A stretch of 64,000 bases of DNA from Acrasis kona (lineage: Eukaryota > Heterolobosea > Eutetramitea > Acrasida > Acrasidae), in contig JAOPGA020000701.1 of the NCBI GenBank assembly GCA_026419775.2, positions 1 to 64,000 of the forward strand, given 5' to 3'. Made by a program: the position numbers and the translations under genes. The notes under the pieces were generated by a model. The model saw only the letters and a program-made list of their open reading frames with translations, had not been told where the DNA came from and ran no database searches. Shown here in pieces: positions 51,357-62,182 of this stretch (position 1 is its first letter; each line of letters opens with the position of its first letter).

Positions 51357-52745
51357 ATGTCTGAATCGTATGACAAGCCAGATTTCTCTGGCATCCTTAG
51401 GAAGAAGGGAGGTACCATTAAAGCATACAGACGTCGTTACTTTGAGCTCCGGGGTAAACATTTGTATTACTTTAAAAATGAAACAACCAAACAACCATCC
51501 GGTGTGATTGTACTAGCTGGCGCAAGAATAGACCCAGACCCTACAAAGAAACTTCAAATTAACATCAAAGGAAGTAAGCTTAGCAGGTTATATGAACTCC
51601 AAGCAGAGTCTGAAAAGGAGTTTAAGGACTGGATGGCCGCTCTCCAATCCTCCATTCAAGAGCTCGCCTCTGTTGGTAAGACCACCGGTAAGGTTGTAGA
51701 AGATGAGAAGGCCCAACTGAATGCTGACAAGAAGAAGTCTGAGCCAGTGTTTGGTGCGCAAAAGAAGGTATCCTTGGACCAGTTCGACATTTTGTGCGTG
51801 ATAGGACGCGGTAGTTTCGGTAAAGTCATGAAGGTCCGAAGAAAAGACACCAACGAAGTTTACGCTATGAAAGTTCTAAAGAAGGAGGTTGTAGTCAGAG
51901 AGAACATGATTGGGCACACCAAAGCTGAGAAGAACATCCTCCAACTGGTCAACCATCCTTTTATTTGCACGCTTCACTTTGCGTTCCAAACGCAAGACAA
52001 GTTGTACCTCGTGCTTGATTTCCTAAGTGGTGGAGAACTTTTCTTCCACTTGTCGGAAGCGACTCGCTTTGATACAGCCAGAGCAAGATTCTACGCTGCA
52101 GAAATCACTCTTGCCCTATCCCATTTACACACCCTTGATGTGATCTACAGAGACTTGAAACCAGAGAACGCTGTATTGGACAGGGATGGTCACGTTGTGT
52201 TGACTGATTTTGGTCTAGCCAAACAACAGGTCAACGACAACTCCATGACATACACATTCTGTGGAACTCCAGAGTACTTGGCACCAGAGATTCTAATGGG
52301 CCGCGGTCACAACAGAGCAGTTGACTGGTGGAGTCTTGGTATTTTGTTGTATGAAATGTTGGTCGGTCTCCCTCCATTCTACTCAGAGAACATTAACGAC
52401 ATGTATGACCTGATCTTGAAGAGCGACCCACAATTCCCAGATCACGTGCCAGAGGATGCAAGAGACCTTCTTAAACTACTTTTGAACAAAGATGAGAAGA
52501 AGAGGTTAGGAAGCGCAAACATTGACGCAAGCGACATCAAGGGACATCGCTTCTTCAAAGGAATAGATTGGGATAAATTATACAAGAGACAGTTGACTCC
52601 ACCATTCGTTCCTCAAATCAAGGACGATGATACCAAGTACTTTGACGACGAGTTCAAGCAAGAAGTCGCACGTGACTCCGTTGCAGTGGTCAACTTTGAT
52701 GATTCAGACAAGCACTTTGATGAATTTGACTTTTCTGGTAGGTAA
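51357..52745 (+). CDS. PKB/Akt-type AGC kinase (PH + kinase)
   Basis: 462 aa, single exon. Residues 8-103 form a PH domain (DFSGILRKKGGTIKAYRRRYF ends in the basic loop that binds PIP3; FKDWMAALQ helix). The kinase domain runs from about 143: GRGSFGKV, Lys172, YRDLKPEN (Asp266), DFG (284-286), activation loop TYTFCGTPEYLAPE with Thr300 at the PDK1 site. The AGC tail includes the PPFVP turn. The hydrophobic motif at the end is FDEFDF, with Asp458 at the site normally phosphorylated by TORC2. The kinase would act downstream of PI3K in chemotaxis, growth and macropinocytosis, as in other amoebae. Confidence 0.95.
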   Translation: MSESYDKPDFSGILRKKGGTIKAYRRRYFELRGKHLYYFKNETTKQPSGVIVLAGARIDPDPTKKLQINIKGSKLSRLYELQAESEKEFKDWMAALQSSIQELASVGKTTGKVVEDEKAQLNADKKKSEPVFGAQKKVSLDQFDILCVIGRGSFGKVMKVRRKDTNEVYAMKVLKKEVVVRENMIGHTKAEKNILQLVNHPFICTLHFAFQTQDKLYLVLDFLSGGELFFHLSEATRFDTARARFYAAEITLALSHLHTLDVIYRDLKPENAVLDRDGHVVLTDFGLAKQQVNDNSMTYTFCGTPEYLAPEILMGRGHNRAVDWWSLGILLYEMLVGLPPFYSENINDMYDLILKSDPQFPDHVPEDARDLLKLLLNKDEKKRLGSANIDASDIKGHRFFKGIDWDKLYKRQLTPPFVPQIKDDDTKYFDDEFKQEVARDSVAVVNFDDSDKHFDEFDFSGR

Positions 52746-52782
52746 AAGAGAAAATCTTGTGTACACATAATAAAATTTTATT

Positions 52783-53820
52783 TTATACATTATCGTTGCG
52801 CAGTTGACTTTGTAGAGAAGAAAAATAGGGATGATTCAAAGCATCCGCTGCAGTTATTCTGTACGAAGGGTCATATCTCAACATCCGTTCCAATAGATCT
52901 ATTCCAGCTGGTTCTACATTAGGGTATTCTTTTGCAAGGTTTTGAGGTGGAAAAACTGTAGTAACTAGTTCAGGACATTCCCTAACAAATTTATCCCAGT
53001 TTTGAAGGCTTGTGTAGCCTCCCCAATATTGTTGCGCGTCGCATGAGGGATCCGGCGGGGAAGATACGGCGGTCATACATGGTGTCCCTAACAGGGAGAA
53101 GATTTTTAAAAGTTGTTGTGGTTCACCTTTACCCATGAAAGGAGGTTGTCCTGATAACATCTCTGCAAAAATACAACCTACCGACCACACATCAACTGCT
53201 GTGTCATAATGTTCCGAACCTAATAAAACATCTGGTGATCTATACCATAAAGTCACAACTTCATGTGTTAGTTTTTTTACTGGAATTCCAAACGCCCTTG
53301 CCAAACCAAAGTCCGCTAGCTTTAATTCTCCTTCTTTGCTAATTAATAGATTTTGTGGTTTGAGATCTCGGTGAAGAATGGAGTGGGAATGGCAGTACGA
53401 TATTCCTCTTAAAAGTTGGTACATGAATGACTTCACAGTCGCTGTTGATAGTTGTGGTTGTCCGTGTACATCGATGTAAGTTTTTAGATCTCCTTGATCT
53501 AAGAGTTCGAACACAAGGGTTAATTTCTTAGGTGTGTGTATTACATCATGGAGCCTCACAATGTTGGGATGCTTAAGTTCCTTGAGTAGTGCAATTTCTC
53601 TCAATGCAGTAACGGGAACTCCTTCATTCTCATTCTCGAGAGTTATCCTTTTTAGTGCGACCATATCACCCCTTGCTGTTCCGTTAGGATGTGAAGAGGA
53701 AGCGGTTCTTTTCGCTTTAAACACTACTCCGTATGAACCTTTCAAAGTTAATAGATAATTATATCGTAGTGTACCTTCGCCAATCTTCTCAAGCTTTTTG
53801 TACTTGGATGTTGTCGACAT
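52783..53820 (-). CDS. Cyclin-dependent kinase (CDK1/2/5-like)
   Basis: Two exons (53820-53775, 53738-52783) with a 36-nt intron inside the glycine loop give 333 aa. Splicing restores IGEGSYGVVFKA. Unspliced, the intron stays in frame without a stop and would ruin the P-loop. The cyclin-binding helix reads EGVPVTALREI (PVTALRE in place of PSTAIRE). HRDLKPQNLL, DFGLARAFG, THEVVTLWYRSPDVLL (activating Thr) and DVWSVGCIFAEM are all canonical. A short insert (CMTAVSSPPDPSCDAQQ) lies between GTP and the W region. It would phosphorylate S/T-P sites in cell-cycle control. Divergent from the next gene with 30 bp between start codons. Confidence 0.93.
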   Translation of the reverse strand: MSTTSKYKKLEKIGEGTLRYNYLLTLKGSYGVVFKAKRTASSSHPNGTARGDMVALKRITLENENEGVPVTALREIALLKELKHPNIVRLHDVIHTPKKLTLVFELLDQGDLKTYIDVHGQPQLSTATVKSFMYQLLRGISYCHSHSILHRDLKPQNLLISKEGELKLADFGLARAFGIPVKKLTHEVVTLWYRSPDVLLGSEHYDTAVDVWSVGCIFAEMLSGQPPFMGKGEPQQLLKIFSLLGTPCMTAVSSPPDPSCDAQQYWGGYTSLQNWDKFVRECPELVTTVFPPQNLAKEYPNVEPAGIDLLERMLRYDPSYRITAADALNHPYFSSLQSQLRNDNV

Positions 53821-53850
53821 TACTGTTTGTACGCAAGAAGGTGTTACAAA

Positions 53851-54538
53851 ATGGAGAGTGAAAAGGATTACCGCATAACGTTGCCCTCTTTGGGTGCGGA
53901 ACACGTTGTTGATTCAACATTCCAACGTTATAAAAGAGTTAGGCCTAAAAAACCTTTAGATCATATGGATGAATATAAAACGTTGTTGTTGGACATTGAT
54001 TGTATGAACAGAGATCGATCTTTTAGAGGAGTGAACGAAGATGAAAGCCAAAGATTTGTTCTAGAGATAGACTCTGTAATACAGAAAAGCAAATTTCCTC
54101 ATCTGTTAGAGTAATCATGTTGATGGGATCGATGATTCACAAACTAGGGTTATGCAGCGATTAATTATGACCAAAAGAAAAAAAAGAGATCAGGACAAAA
54201 AAGTCGTTGGTCTTAGATCCTGGTACCAAGAGATTTCAAACGTCATGAATGATGTTAAGCTTTTGCAGGAAGGACAAATTACAAATACATCATTTAAGCA
54301 GTCATCGTTGAATGTGCTACAAAATCTTCTTAATCAAGTTGCTGAGCAGTACAAACAAGGTAAGAAAAAAATTAATCTTCTCATCTCAACTCATTCCCCA
54401 GCTTTGCTTGTACAGAAGGAGTTGGATGAAAATCAATCCGAACTTGAAGATCGAGCACAAGAATTTTCAACGCTCTTCAAAAAATATGAACAGATTGTTG
54501 GACCACATGTGAGTGTATTTAGAGCTTGCGCATTGTAA
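53851..54538 (+). CDS. Coiled-coil protein of unknown function, three exons
   Basis: Exons 53851-54110, 54148-54359 and 54402-54538 give 202 aa. The introns are 37 and 42 nt; the second is a multiple of three without stops, so its splicing is inferred from GTAAGA and a pyrimidine-rich CCCCAG end. The N-terminal half is polar (FQRYKRVRPKKPLDHMDEYK). The C-terminal half is helical with heptads (NVLQNLLNQVAEQYKQ, VQKELDENQSELEDRAQEF). No signal peptide. It could be a cytoskeletal or ciliary accessory protein; no family is recognised. Confidence 0.65.
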
Positions 54539-54755
54539 GATGAGAAAATTTACACTCGTGCTCCATATTCATTTAACATAATAAAACAATGTAAGAATAA
54601 TAAATTAGTTTTAATTTTATTTGTGCTTTCTATTTTCTATTTCACATTCACTCTTCATTCAAAAGTACACCTTGTTGAATTGACTCCTCGTTGATGTTTT
54701 AATACGCCACAGGTTTATAAAAAAACGCTAGCAACTGGCGACAATGTGAAACATC

Positions 54756-55478
54756 TCACAATGCCCTAGAGCCGTCATACATTGTCCTTTTTGGGTGGCG
54801 GTTTCCTTCAATTATTTTTGGCTCGTCCCTGGTTTGGTAAGAGCGTACAAAGCTCCCATGTTTAATATCGATGGGAGTAATAGGTGTGTTGATTATCTTT
54901 TGCAACAAGCGTGGTGTATGCATTTGTGTTCTCTGCTTGACCTCCCTCATAATGCAATCAGCGTCGTCAGTAAGTTTTTTAGCAAGTCGGTTAGCCTCAA
55001 AGCTTGATAGTCTGTTCTTGTCATCAGAGAATTTAATATCAAGAGACATAATCTTTGGAGTCACCATCTTCAAATCCAAGTTATATTTGAGCAGTACTGT
55101 CTTTTGTTCTTCATTCAAGCTAGGTAGTTGCCTATCAAAGTACACTGGTTCGACGACCTTTCTTGTTGAAAAGTTTGAGTTTGGCGATGGCGTGTTTGTC
55201 GACTTTTTATGTTCTTTTTCATGGTATGATTTCGAGCGCGTCTTCACAGGTTTAGGGCTAAAAAAATTGTTCGTCTCCTTCCGAGGGCTTCTTGGAGAGT
55301 GTTGCATGGGTTTGCTAAACGTTGTCTGACTTTTGTTTGTTGGAGAGTACTTTTCTTTCATTTGACGGAAGCAAGAGTTTGATGGGGAGTGTTGTATTAG
55401 AACATCCATGTCGTTGTTCCAAGATAATTCATTTGGGATTTGGATGGGCTCAAGCAACGATGGTCTTCTGTGGTACAT
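54756..55478 (-). CDS. Basic Ser/Pro-rich protein of unknown function
   Basis: 240 aa from ATG 55478, single exon. The first half is disordered and rich in S-P and T-P sites (MQHSPRSPRKETNNFFSPKP, NTPSPNSNFS), good CDK/MAPK targets. The second half has two amphipathic helices (FEANRLAKKLTDDADCIMRE, HTPRLLQKIINTPIT). No signal peptide or TM. A nuclear or cytoskeletal protein is plausible, but no family recognised. Confidence 0.6.
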   Translation of the reverse strand: MYHRRPSLLEPIQIPNELSWNNDMDVLIQHSPSNSCFRQMKEKYSPTNKSQTTFSKPMQHSPRSPRKETNNFFSPKPVKTRSKSYHEKEHKKSTNTPSPNSNFSTRKVVEPVYFDRQLPSLNEEQKTVLLKYNLDLKMVTPKIMSLDIKFSDDKNRLSSFEANRLAKKLTDDADCIMREVKQRTQMHTPRLLQKIINTPITPIDIKHGSFVRSYQTRDEPKIIEGNRHPKRTMYDGSRAL

Positions 55479-56114
55479 CGTGCCGACGTATATGTTTACG
55501 ATGTACTTTTTTGGAACCTATCTCAGGTACAACTTCAAGCGACATTAAAAATCAAAGTTGATAAGATTTTATCAACTACAGACATAATGGCGACCTTTGC
55601 GAACAAGTTACACCGAGTAGAGAAACGAAGAAGTGTTAAAGTTTGTTAAGAATTTATAGATTAAGAAGTCGACGTTGAGGCCTATGATGGAAGATTTTTA
55701 AAATGTGGAATTTTCGCAAATGGGTACTCCATAATTACATAGATATTCGAAAGGCGGATGATTTTTGATAGGTATATCCAGGTTTCTATATCGTTTTCTT
55801 TGTTTTGATGGATTTAAGTGTAGGCCGCTGTCTCCACTTAGTGTGATTAGAATGCTTAACACTTTATCAAGTATCTATTTTGTTATATTCTATAGTTCTT
55901 TTCTCTAATCAATTCCACAAAATGTTTTCGCATCAATTCTCTTCAATTTTATCAATTTCTGGTTATGCATCAGGATGCACTGTGGGTCTAAAGCGTGTAA
56001 AGATAATTATCACTGCTATTGGTATCACGAGACCCGCACCTCGGGGCAACAACACTCGTGAATGGATCATTAAAATATTGTAATAATACCCCCATCGGAG
56101 TATTGCGCACCGAC
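55479..56114. other. Intergenic, one very short ORF
   Basis: About 640 bp between divergent genes. ATG 55587 opens a 20-codon basic frame (MATFANKLHRVEKRRSVKVC) ending in TAA at 55647. No splice continuation to the LRR-SulP gene could be shown, so it is not called as a gene. Confidence 0.35.
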
Positions 56115-59100
56115 ATGGAGAATGAGGAGCTTGACTTGTCTGGTAGGGACTTTGACGAGGACGAGTTGATCGAAGTTATCAACAGCCGTGAGAAGCTGCT
56201 GTCAGGATCCATTATTGGGCTTGATCTTTCCAGTAACGCGTTAAGAACATTACCCATAGTACTTTTAGATGCTTTCCCTCGATTACAGCGAATAAATCTA
56301 TCTGATAACCCTATCGAACCAAACTGGAATGAAGTGATCGAAGTTTTATCAAAATTCACCGAGTTACGTCGTATCCAAGTCGACCATAACATCACCGAAG
56401 GCATGCTTGATAGACTATATGAGGTTCTACCTCAAGCAAGGCCAGAAGATCCCAACAAAGAGAATCTTACAACCACAAAACAAGACGAATATCTAGAAGG
56501 AATATTCCAATTCTACATGGAGCTCAAACAATACATTGATGAGTTTGCGGAAATTAATGAGGGAGTAGATCCAGACTCATTCAGATCCGAGTATTTATCA
56601 AAAAACATTGACAAGTTGGAAATTGCATTCAATAAGGTTCGTCTAGAGACTTTTTCAACATTCTAAAACACATTAACAGGTCTCCGATGAGCTTCGACAG
56701 GAAATACTTTTATGCAGAGGAAATGTTTACAAGATCAACAGTTTAGTTTTAAAGCACAAACTAAACCTATATCACATTTTTCTAAAAGCAACCACAAAAT
56801 TAAAGAGATATGTAAAGACGTCAGAGTCCCTCATCTTACCAACACAATTCGTAGACAAGACACATTACGACGAGCTATCCGACGCATCAAACGACGTAGC
56901 CACCCCAATATTCGGATCGTACAAAAAAGACGACGCGACATTATTCAAAGATTTATTCATCAACGACCTCACTTCTGCTCCTCATTTAAATCATTCCACA
57001 CAAGTCACATTACAACCATCATCATCTTCCGATCATCATCAACATCACTCATCGGTACAAATCGTAGACACCATCAAAGTAATCGATCGAGGCGGAAATC
57101 AAATTACCGAACTATCGGATCCCACTCCCAAATGGAAAAGAATTTTGAATTTTTTAGGAGCTTACATTTTTCCATTTCTAATCTGGATGCCGGAGTACTT
57201 CTCCGGTGGATGGCGATCCATTCTATTCGATAAAATCAAAGGAGATTTATACAGCAGCGTTACCATTGCCATGGTATTAGTTCCACAAGCCATTAGTTAC
57301 TCGACGGTAGCTGGATTACCGCCAGTCTATGGTCTATATACATCAGTGATACCTGCACTGGTGTATCCATTCTTGGGCACTTCACAATGCTTGAGCGTCG
57401 GTCCCACTTCGGTGTTATCTTTATTAACAGCAGGTGCAGTGTCCATCATGCATCCGTTAGATGACTATGAGAAACTATCTTATGCCATCATGTTGGCAAT
57501 CATCGTTGGTGCATTACAACTATTGATGGGCATATTACGCTTAGGTTTCTTGATTAATTTTTTGAGCAAACCAGTGTTGAGTGGATTTAGTAGTGCTTGC
57601 GTGATTATCATAGCTGTTGGTCAATTAAAACACATATTGAGCGTACCTGCTGATGATAGCGCTCAGAACTTACACACGTTGTTGATTAATTTATTTAAAA
57701 GCGTGTTTTATCCTAATGGAGTGGTGGGCGATCGTGGAGTGAATTGGCCATCGTTTGGTATGGGCGTGGGGTGTATCATTGTGATATTGTTGCTTCAATA
57801 TTGCCATGTGCCTTTCAGGGGCAAGAAATACTACATATCTTCCTTTTTACCAGTTAGTTTAATCATGATTATATTGTTGATTTCTATTATGGCCATTGTG
57901 AGGAGTAGCCTGCAATATCCATTTAATAACAAAGACATTGCTGGCATAAAAATTGTAGGCAGCGTACCTTCTGGGTTTCCTGCCCCTAGTATTCCTTTGT
58001 TTTATCCAGATGACTTTGTGATGAATATAACGACTAATAGTACCAATGTGGCTGTGAATGGCACTGTGGTGGATTATAGTCGTTTTAGAGTGCCGATAAG
58101 TGGTAATAAATTACTACAAGTGTTTTTGAATGCTTGGCCATTGGTTTTTGTTGGATTTGCAGAGAGCATTTCTATGGCAAAGTATTATGGTGGTAAGGAT
58201 GGCTATAGAGTGGATTCTAATCAAGAATTGATTGCAGTGGGAGCTAGCTGTATGGTGGGTGGATTTTTTAGTGGATATGTATCAACGGGTAGTTTCTCTC
58301 GCTCTGCGTTGGGTCACGCCACTGGTTGTGCTTCTTGTTTTTCTTCCTTGTTGACCGGTCTCATCATGTTTGTTGTGATTTATGTTGCCACTCCTGCTTT
58401 TTATTACCTACCCAAACCTCTTCTTGGTGCTATTGTGATTTGCACAGTATTGAAGGTTGTAGATATTCACATGGTTATCTATTGCTACCTCACCAGATAT
58501 TCTGAATTATTCGTTTTGCTCTTTTCTTTTTTTTGTACATTATTCACGGGACCTGAAATTGGCATTGTGAGTGCTGCGGGTATGAGTTTGGCGTTATTTA
58601 TTTTTAGAGCATCACGTCCTCGTTTTGTTGTAATGGGACGTATACCTGGTACTACTCTGTACAGGAATGTAAAGTATTGGCCCAATGCAGTGGTTGTTCC
58701 GGGCGTATTGGTTGTGAGATTTGATAGTGAGCTATTCTTTGGTAATACTGTTTACTTTGCTGATAACTTGAAATTGTTTGTCGAAAAGGCTAAACTTCAA
58801 ACCATTGATGGCGTTAATAACAAAACAAGAGTGATTGTTATGGACATGTCCAGTGTTGACCACGTGGACACTTCCGCACTTCAATCCATGATTGAGATGC
58901 ATGACTTATTGACCAAAAATAAAATTTTATGGTATTTTGCCAACACCAGAGAAGAGATCTTTAAAACCCTACAGGCAGGATGGATTGTAAAGGAGGAGCG
59001 TGTTCCAGCTCATCACTTTTTCCGTCATGTTCATCCGGCCGTTCAAGCGGCAAGTAACATATTAAAGTCAGAATATCTTGTGAGCGAGGTTAAACCAGAC

Positions 59101-59172
59101 CAGGAAATAGAAAAGAATGATGAGGGAACACACGCCGAGTTATTAACTGACAATTTACATGAAACACAATAA
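56115..59172 (+). CDS. LRR domain fused to a SulP/SLC26 anion transporter with STAS domain
   Basis: Two exons (56115-56636, 56680-59172) with a 43-nt intron give 1004 aa. The second exon has no ATG/GTG/TTG in frame for its first 460 bases, so the transporter needs the upstream start. Residues 1-110 contain leucine-rich repeats (GLDLSSNALRTLPIVLLDAF, LQRINLSDNPIEPNWNEVIE). A helical region and a His/Ser-rich linker follow. From about 330 comes the SulP transporter: GDLYSSVTIAMVLVPQAISY with the VPQ(A)ISY signature, GLPPVYGLYTSVIPALVYPF, and GGFFSGYVSTGSFSRSALG with the anion-site Ser. The C-terminus is a STAS domain (about 845-950, MDMSSVDHVDTSALQSMIEM). It should exchange sulfate, chloride or bicarbonate. 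Confidence 0.85.
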
Positions 59173-59276
59173 AAATATACACATATTATTTGTTCATATT
59201 GTGTAGTGTGATTAATAATGGTCCCACCCATCAGAAAAAATGCATGAAATGTTGTAATCTATTTTAAGATCCTAAA

Positions 59277-61106
59277 ATGAGTAAGCAACTATCAGGCTTG
59301 TACACACATGCTAGGAGAGTGTTGTGTACACAGGCAACGCAGCTTCGCCCCTACTCTATGCGAATAGAGAAATACCATGGTGATGTCGGGGAGGAAGGCG
59401 ATGAATCTCTTCACATTGATCTTAGAAGAAGTCTAAAGAGTGGAAAGAGATTAAAAGATATAATGAAGACCATTGATATATCAGCAATAGCTCAAAACAA
59501 AATAAAACCACCAGTTAGCAACAAAGAGGCCCTTGTGGACTTCACAACTCAAATACCGAACATCACTTTCCAAGAGGAAAATCAATCAATTAATTATTTT
59601 GAAGAAAAAGTTTCAGTGGATAGATTAGAGGATAGTGTCAATGTTTGCTGCGTCGTAAGATTGAAACATCAAATAACTTAATAAAGCAAAGCAAAATAGT
59701 AGTAGCAGTTCGTCCATCATGCTCACATTTCCAAGAGGATCAAGGCATGTGGAAATTGGTGAAAGTTCCGGCACAACTGTCGTACTAACAAGACTCATCA
59801 TGGAATCACTTAAAAAGTATCCAGAGTCATTCTTTGAAGAAAATCAACATAGACTACTGGTTGAGTACGTATGTGAAGAAGAAAGTACATATGTGAAGTA
59901 TGTCACAATACTAACAAATAAACATTCTAAAATAATAATAGAATTTTCCTGAACAATAAAGAAGATTTCGCATTGGGCATGGACGTTCTGTCACAGTTCG
60001 CTCAAGTCGAGTTTGAGTTCAATGACGAATCAATCCAAGAAGCCATCGAGTTCTCCCACAACATTCTAGAGCTAGAAAAAATGAACCCAACAGAAGGTCA
60101 ATTCCACAAAGAATTAGTTCACACGGCTTGTTATGGAAAGGATCTCATCAACGGGTCATTAGGCAACCCAACGTATTCCAGGGAGGACATTACCAAACAA
60201 GACCTTTTAAGAACAGCATCAAAATTACTACAATACAAAGGAGCGTCACTACTGGCAGTCAACATTGACAAGGAACACTTACTTGAAGTCACCAAAAAGA
60301 CATTCCCACCTCAACCACCAAAAGATTTTACTTTTGACATTGACCATTCTTACCCATCAAAATGGGTCGCAGGAGTTATTGAATATGAGTTCCAAGGCGT
60401 TCCCCATGAGATCGGAAGACAAAACTTACCTTCGCTCAGTAACTTGAGCGTTAGCTTCAAAGGAGTTTGCTGGAGAGATTTTTATAGCCGTGGACCCAAA
60501 CATCTCTTCACTGCCTATGTGATTGGAACGCTCATTGGAGGTGGAACCAGTTTTTCATCGGGAGGACCTGGAAAAGGAATGCATTCCATCATTAATCAAT
60601 ACTTTTTGGGAAGGTATGCATTACATGGGTTTCAATGCCAACAGGTACATTACATGGATACCGGGACGTTCACTCTACATGCAAGCATTACGAATGAATT
60701 CAACACATTGTATGCCGTACAAGCGATATGTGATTTGGTAAGTTGTTCGTTTCATATCATTACTAATGACTGGTAGTTGAGTGGTGTGAAAAAATATTGT
60801 AATGTTGAGAGCGTCGAGAGAGCAAAGAGACAATTAAAGTCACAAGTGTTTAAGAGTTATGAGGAAGTTGAATTGTTCACTATTAACACGGGATTGAACC
60901 TTGCCATCTTTAAGGACTATTATGGAACTGACTTTTATGTGGACGTCATTAACTCTATAACTGTGAGTGATGTGTTGAGCGTATTGAACTCTATTATTAC
61001 TGGAAGTGAGCCATCAATTGTCATGATTGGTGATGTAGCTGGAATGAAGAAAGTGGACGTGTTGGCGAACATCAAAGCATCCATCCAAAGATTTAAAAAT
61101 AAATAA
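59277..61106 (+). CDS. Mitochondrial processing peptidase alpha subunit
   Basis: Four exons (59277-59654, 59692-59897, 59942-60737, 60777-61106) with introns of 37, 44 and 39 nt give 569 aa. A basic presequence-like N-terminus (MSKQLSGLYTHARRVLCTQA) targets mitochondria. GSRHVEIGES stands where the beta subunit has the zinc-binding HxxEH, so the subunit is non-catalytic. The glycine-rich substrate-handling loop GGGTSFSSGGPGKGM is diagnostic for the alpha subunit. M16-family C-terminal features follow (FTLHASITNEF, AKRQLKSQVF). With the beta subunit it removes matrix presequences. It is longer than usual (about 500) because of an N-terminal extension of about 100 residues. Confidence 0.93.
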
Positions 61107-61340
61107 TTTTAATGTATCATTTGTGTATGGGCCATCGTTTGTTGTAAATGAGTTTTGTTGTGCTTGGAGCATTGAAGGTTGTTGATTTTGAGAACCTTTC
61201 CCAGTTTTTGGTAAAGAACGCCTTCGAAATTTGCTCCCTTAATAAGGAGTTTCTTGAAACACTTCTCTGTGTGTTCGTTCAATATTCAATCAACCTGTTA
61301 GTAAATCAATTTCAATTTCCGGTTTTAACCTGGGCAAGCA

Positions 61341-62150
61341 ATGACATCGGGTCACGAAGGACAGAGTACACGAGGAACTTTCCGCATAGCAACACTAAAT
61401 GTTCATGAATGGAGGGATGACAAAGGAGTCGACAGTATAGATCGAATAGCACAAGTGCTTAAGCCATTAGATCTTGACATACTGGCACTAGAGGAGGTAT
61501 CGAACGAGAGCACATTAAAGATACTATCATCAAAGATTGGCCTTACACATTACTTGTTTTGTGAAGCAGACGTTTATCACGGTAATGCCGTGTTGAGCAA
61601 ACAACAAATTTCATCTAGTAAAAAAGCCCGTATTGGCATTGGGTTAAATGATGTTCGTAGTATCTTACAGGTGGTTGTCGACCACGAATTCATGTTAGAT
61701 AATGCAGCTTCTCTTAGTGTCACACATCTTGACCATGCAAGCGAAGAAGTTCGCATAGAACAGCTTGAAACTTTCCATGAGGATATTCTATCTAACTATT
61801 CGAACAAAGTTCAAATTGTAGTCGGGGACTTTAATTCTCTTACATTGGATGATTACTCACCAAAATATCTTGAACAAATTGCCGCCGTCAGACGAAAAAC
61901 AGATTGGGAAATACCGAAGGAGAATGCAACTCTCTGGATGAAAAAAAAGAATTTTGTTGATGTCCTTAAACAATCCAACAAACATTGTTTGGATGAGGAA
62001 CTTAAGACATGTCGATTTAACACGCGGGTGGATTACATTTTCTTAAGAGGAGAACTGAAAGAGGGATGGTCATTAAGTGATTGCAAAATTTTATCGAGTG
62101 GAGCTGCCACGGACCACGAAATAGTAATGGCCACATTCTGTAAGCATTAA
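61341..62150 (+). CDS. Endonuclease/exonuclease/phosphatase (EEP) family protein
   Basis: 269 aa from ATG 61341, single exon. The EEP fold motifs are in order: RIATLNVHEW (Asn), ILALEEVS (metal-binding Glu), TLSVTHLDHAS-like SLSVTHLDHA (His), VGDFNSL (Asp/Asn), RVDYIFLRG (Asp) and ATDHEIVMATF (catalytic Asp-His). Members cut DNA, RNA or phosphoester head groups (TDP2-like, deadenylase-like, sphingomyelinase-like). No signal peptide or extra domain indicates which. Intracellular location likely. Confidence 0.88.
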   Translation: MTSGHEGQSTRGTFRIATLNVHEWRDDKGVDSIDRIAQVLKPLDLDILALEEVSNESTLKILSSKIGLTHYLFCEADVYHGNAVLSKQQISSSKKARIGIGLNDVRSILQVVVDHEFMLDNAASLSVTHLDHASEEVRIEQLETFHEDILSNYSNKVQIVVGDFNSLTLDDYSPKYLEQIAAVRRKTDWEIPKENATLWMKKKNFVDVLKQSNKHCLDEELKTCRFNTRVDYIFLRGELKEGWSLSDCKILSSGAATDHEIVMATFCKH

Positions 62151-62182
62151 ATAGTTTTGTACATTTATTGTTTTTGTTTCGA

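Noticed and set aside
53739-53774. CDK read without splicing, starting at 53904
   Set aside because: The extra 12 residues interrupt GxGxxG, and the segment has GT-AG ends and typical intron size. ATG 53820 gives the canonical N-terminus.
61148-61408. 86-codon plus-strand frame before the EEP gene
   Set aside because: No domain, different frame, and the EEP gene has its own ATG at 61341 directly followed by conserved motifs.
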